Source: Mesocentrotus franciscanus
Taxonomy: Eukaryota; Echinodermata; Echinoidea; Camarodonta; Strongylocentrotidae
Direction: 5' to 3'
Length of the DNA stretch: 64,000 nt
Assembly: GCA_037976565.1 (NCBI GenBank)
Contig: CP137670.1
Location: 15,091,216 to 15,155,215 of the forward strand
The stretch's first letter is position 1, and each line of letters begins with the position of its first letter. Made by a program: the position numbers and the translations under genes. Under the pieces are notes generated by a model. That model worked only from the letters and a program-made list of their open reading frames with translations, was not told the origin of the DNA and ran no database searches. Shown here in pieces: positions 60,425-64,000 of the stretch.

Positions 60425-60985
60425 CCAGCTTTCACATTAAGCTCTTGCAATACAATTTTAATGCATAACGATTTATAATAAGAAGGAAAAAAAGAAAGCA
60501 AAATTATACCACCACTGCCACCAGCTCAAAACTATCACATGTATTGTATGGAATAAACAGTAATTATCACAAATAAAGAACTGAAAAGTACAATATTTAT
60601 AGCATGCCAGCTCTAACATTGGCTCTTACAATACAATGCTGATCATAACATTACTTTTATCGCATGTCATATGATTAAGGATTGACCAATGAGGTTGCAA
60701 GAATCTTAGTAGGTGTTGTATGATACAATATAATATTGATGCATAATGATCTATAATGAGAAACAAAATAAAAGAGAGCAAAATTTATCCCACTGCTGCC
60801 ACCGGCGTGAAAAAACAACTATCAAATGGAAAATAAACATTAAATATCACAAATAAAGATCTGACAGTACAATATCTCTATATCATATAACCACATGTAG
60901 CTCCAGCACTGGCTTTAACAATACAAAGTTGATACATAATGATCTACAATGTAGAATGAGAAACATCAAGAAAAATAAGAATGTT
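60425..60985 (-). repeat. Degenerate tandem copies of the P3H CXXXC exon's 5' part and acceptor
   Basis: Exon words on the + strand (CCAGCTTTCGCATTGGCTTT and TGCATAATGATCTGTAATGA) recur at about 60425, 60607/60743 and 60903, with a period of about 175 bp; the third copy is split by about 115 bp of other sequence. The intronic phrase AGCAAAATTTATCCCAC with GCCACC also repeats (60328, about 60502, about 60777). The copy ending at 60946 keeps TAG|ATCATTATGTATCAAC but has an in-frame TAA, so none is a usable exon. Confidence 0.85.
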
Positions 60986-63900
60986 AACCCACTCCTTCCA
61001 ACAGTTGAAAAAAAACTATCAAATGGAAGCTGAACAGTAAACAGTTAATAAATGAAAAAATAGAGAACTTCTCACAAATCCAAAGCCACTTCGTAATAGA
61101 ATGGTTAGCAAGATAACTTTATAGATCAGACTCACGAGCCAGAGTCATCTTACAAACAGTGTATTCCCTTCCAATCTAAACCAGACAGAACATGAAAACC
61201 TGTCAGAATAATGTTAATATCAATCTTTTTATGCATCAAGCATTGTAACAGGTGTAGACAAATATACAAATCTGACACCAAGAACACAAAATGACCTAAG
61301 ACCTTTGCCACGGCTACAGTAGAATCCAGCTAGTTCACAGCGTCAATAAACAGAAACAAGTACTGACAATCGTCATGATATAACAAACTTTTGTTGTATC
61401 TCGCTATACTGCTGTGCATGGCATGATTCAGGTATATTGAAGAGAGATTATTGATCAATTTGGCAAGTTCCATTATCATTTCCTAAGAATATGATATGAT
61501 CATACATCATTACCACTTATTAAACTTTACAATTCAGAATGTATTTTTTTTAGGATAGATATGAAGCTTTTGCGATTATCTAAAAACAAAACAATGTGAA
61601 GATGAAGATTGACTCCTAGCCAAAATCTACTGCAAAGAGAACCTGGAGTTTTTCTCTGAACACTCACTTTATCATGTAGAGGAAATAGGAAGTAACACTT
61701 TCAAATCAAATTAGACGAAGAGGGCAAGCAAATCAACCTGTTAACAATGTATGCTACTTCTGACCTGGATTGTTTGCCCTCTAGAAAAATAGTAGAAATA
61801 TAACAATACTACAAGGCAAAGACCGTCAGGGGGTGTTTCTTAGTTTGGGCTTGTTCGCATACTGTATGGCACACTATATTTAATATGCCATTTTATTTTG
61901 TTTTGTTCCTTTTTTGTGTGTGTGTTTGTTTTTTTTTTTTTTTTTTTGGGGGGGGGGTTCTTTTTTCTGAAGCTGGTTCACTGTTACATAAATGTATGGG
62001 TATGAGGCTACAAAAGGTACCACAATCGGTTGCACAAAACTTGCTCCATGTCAATGTTATACTATTACCAAAGTCTTATTAAAGTAACTTGGTAACATTT
62101 TTCAGATGAGAGAAAATGGTGCTAAGGTAGTGACTTCAATGCTAGATGTACAATTAAAGAATAAAGATAATCTGAAAGTTTGAGTGAAAATAGACAATTA
62201 ATAACTATAAAAATTGGGAAAAACTGATCTGATCGATTCCAGAATTCTATTATTATATTATATATTTAAATTAAATTTTAGGTGAATGTAAATCGTCACA
62301 AAGCAATGAATTTGCTCTATATACCATTCCAAATATTTAAGTGTTGAAAGATTTATAAAAGCCTGTTTTATGTCTTATTTTCATGGAAAAACAGTTGGAA
62401 AATTCAAAAATTGGTTGGGAGAATTTAAACCATTAATATCTTTGTGGTTTGAGAATTTTTCAGGATTTTTTTGCATGTTAGAGGGTTAGGACGGTAGAAG
62501 GTATATATTAAGTAACATTTCATACAAAAATTACACAGTTTTTTCATCAACCTTTACTTTAACTTCAACCCTGGACCCAACATTATACAATGAACCTATA
62601 CCCTAACCTTAAACTCTTTCAAATGAAGCCTGGAAGTGAACAATTGTCTCTAGAGCAAATGTTGGACTACCTGTCAATCATCTCAAAGCTTCCTGGGATT
62701 TTCATCAAGTGGAAAAAACAAAACTGAGTCTGTGGATGCAGACTAGTTGGCTAGAGTAGGCCTACATGTACATGTACACTGATTGACCAGATGGCTAAGT
62801 AATAGTATAGATCCAAATACCATTACCAAATATTGCAATAGAGAATTGTCAAGGGGTTGTCAGGACTCGGCCTTGGTCACTGGTAGGGGATGCAGGGATG
62901 CAGGGATTCAGGGAGGACGGAATGGGAACAAGTATGGAATGGGGCGGAGAATAGATAAAGATGGAGGATGTTGGTTGGAGTGGGGTGGAAACGGAATGGA
63001 AGATGGAATGAGAGAATTCAAGGAGGAGAGAATTCAAGGAGGAGGAGGAATGGGTGAAGGATGATGGAAGAATTAGGTTTGTGAGGAGTTGGCCTTGGTC
63101 ATTGATAGGAGATACAAGGATGCACCAATGATTGGAATGGGATGAGAATAGATGAGATGAAGGATGAAATGGGGTAGGGATGGAGTTGCTGTTTTTATGC
63201 CAAGAAATTCCTTGAATTAAAAAAAAAAATCTAGAAATTTCTCACCATGGAAAGAGCAACAATAAATAACAAGGAATTTCATGTCAATTTTTTTGTTTAC
63301 ATTTGAAATGTACAATGTAGAGCATTATGTCTACATTGCAGAAAGAGAGAAAGACCAAATGATGTCAAACACTAGAATAGTGGTTGATGAGTGAAAAGAT
63401 GACTAATATAGTCATACACACATCATGAATCTGTATTTTCCTTTTTCTTGGTGACAGGTATTTTACCAATTAGCAGGAATGTAAATTGTAAAATCATTTA
63501 ACAAAGCAGCACAAAGACATTACTAAGTCACATTACCAATCAATCACCACTATCCCCCCCCCCCCAAAAAAAATGGCTTATCAAATTTCTGATCAGCTTA
63601 GCTCAATATTAAACAATTCCTGTAATTGTGGTTGGTAATTATGGTCACAGACTTTACAGAATGAAATACATGTACATGTATATCAGTTTAATACACCCCC
63701 TGCCCTCCCTTCAAGCATAGCAGCCAGATAAAAATGTGGCTGACATTAATAAGTTTGCATTGTTTGCTACTCTATCATTGTGGTTAGTAATTAGGACAGT
63801 TTGGAAGAAATTCCATTGCCAATTAAATCAGCTCAACTTGTCAAAGTCAATGTGCCCTTCATACTAATTGATAGACCTCTGAAGATTGCAAAAATCTTGC

Positions 63901-64000
63901 CCTGTGGTTAGAAATATTTGGTGCACAGTCTGAACACTTCACTCCTTTTTTAAACTTTAGATTGGGTTTCCTTCTGTTTGCCCTGTTCCCCGTAATGATT
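60986..64000. other. Upstream P3H intron, no exon recognised
   Basis: I looked for the expected exon encoding the block before ITDHY and did not find it. The segment 62870-63130 is G/A-rich with GGGATGCAGGGATGCAGGG words. A poly-T/poly-G junction lies at 61930-61960. Confidence 0.5.

Overview
This is eukaryotic, AT-rich, intron-rich DNA from an animal. It is full of short inverted-repeat transposons, tRNA-derived SINEs and simple repeats. The repeat style (foldback MITEs, ATT-tailed SINEs, a Crypton-type tyrosine recombinase) and the invertebrate-like proteins suggest a marine invertebrate, most likely an echinoderm or a relative. I cannot name the species from sequence alone.

Two protein-coding genes can be supported, and they face each other tail to tail. 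(1) On the + strand, 5909-16419, lies a nine-exon farnesyl pyrophosphate synthase (FDPS), the prenyl-chain enzyme that feeds sterols, dolichol, ubiquinone and protein prenylation. Every exon joins in phase to give about 349 residues, but exon 2 lacks one base, so the genomic sequence as given is frameshifted near 7240. (2) On the - strand, 60298 down to 27411, lies the 3' part of a leprecan-family collagen prolyl 3-hydroxylase (P3H). It has two exons of the helical CXXXC/TPR-like region, one giant 519-codon acidic exon with no counterpart in vertebrate P3H, and five exons of the 2-oxoglutarate/Fe(II) dioxygenase domain. Its 5' exons lie beyond the right edge of the window.

Layout: 1-5.9 kb is non-coding with two long inverted repeats. 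5.9-16.4 kb is FDPS, with an antisense, broken Crypton recombinase in intron 6 and several repeats in the introns. 16.4-27.4 kb is intergenic, with a SINE, foldback elements, MITEs and a 1.7-kb CT-rich satellite. 27.4-60.3 kb is P3H, including an intron of about 22 kb that carries four copies of one dispersed repeat; one copy is split by a 1.75-kb palindromic hAT-like element flanked by an exact 8-bp target duplication. 60.3-64 kb has no recognised exon.

The most unusual signal is a recurrent one: pieces of exons, with or without their splice junctions, are duplicated locally into the neighbouring intron. It happens at FDPS exon 2 (one copy), FDPS exon 3 (four extra copies in an alternating 96/82-bp array that repeats the splice donor) and the P3H CXXXC exon (about three extra copies of the acceptor side). 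I did not find a discrete new multi-gene system. These exon echoes, the acidic P3H insertion and the nested palindromic transposon are the points that most deserve follow-up.
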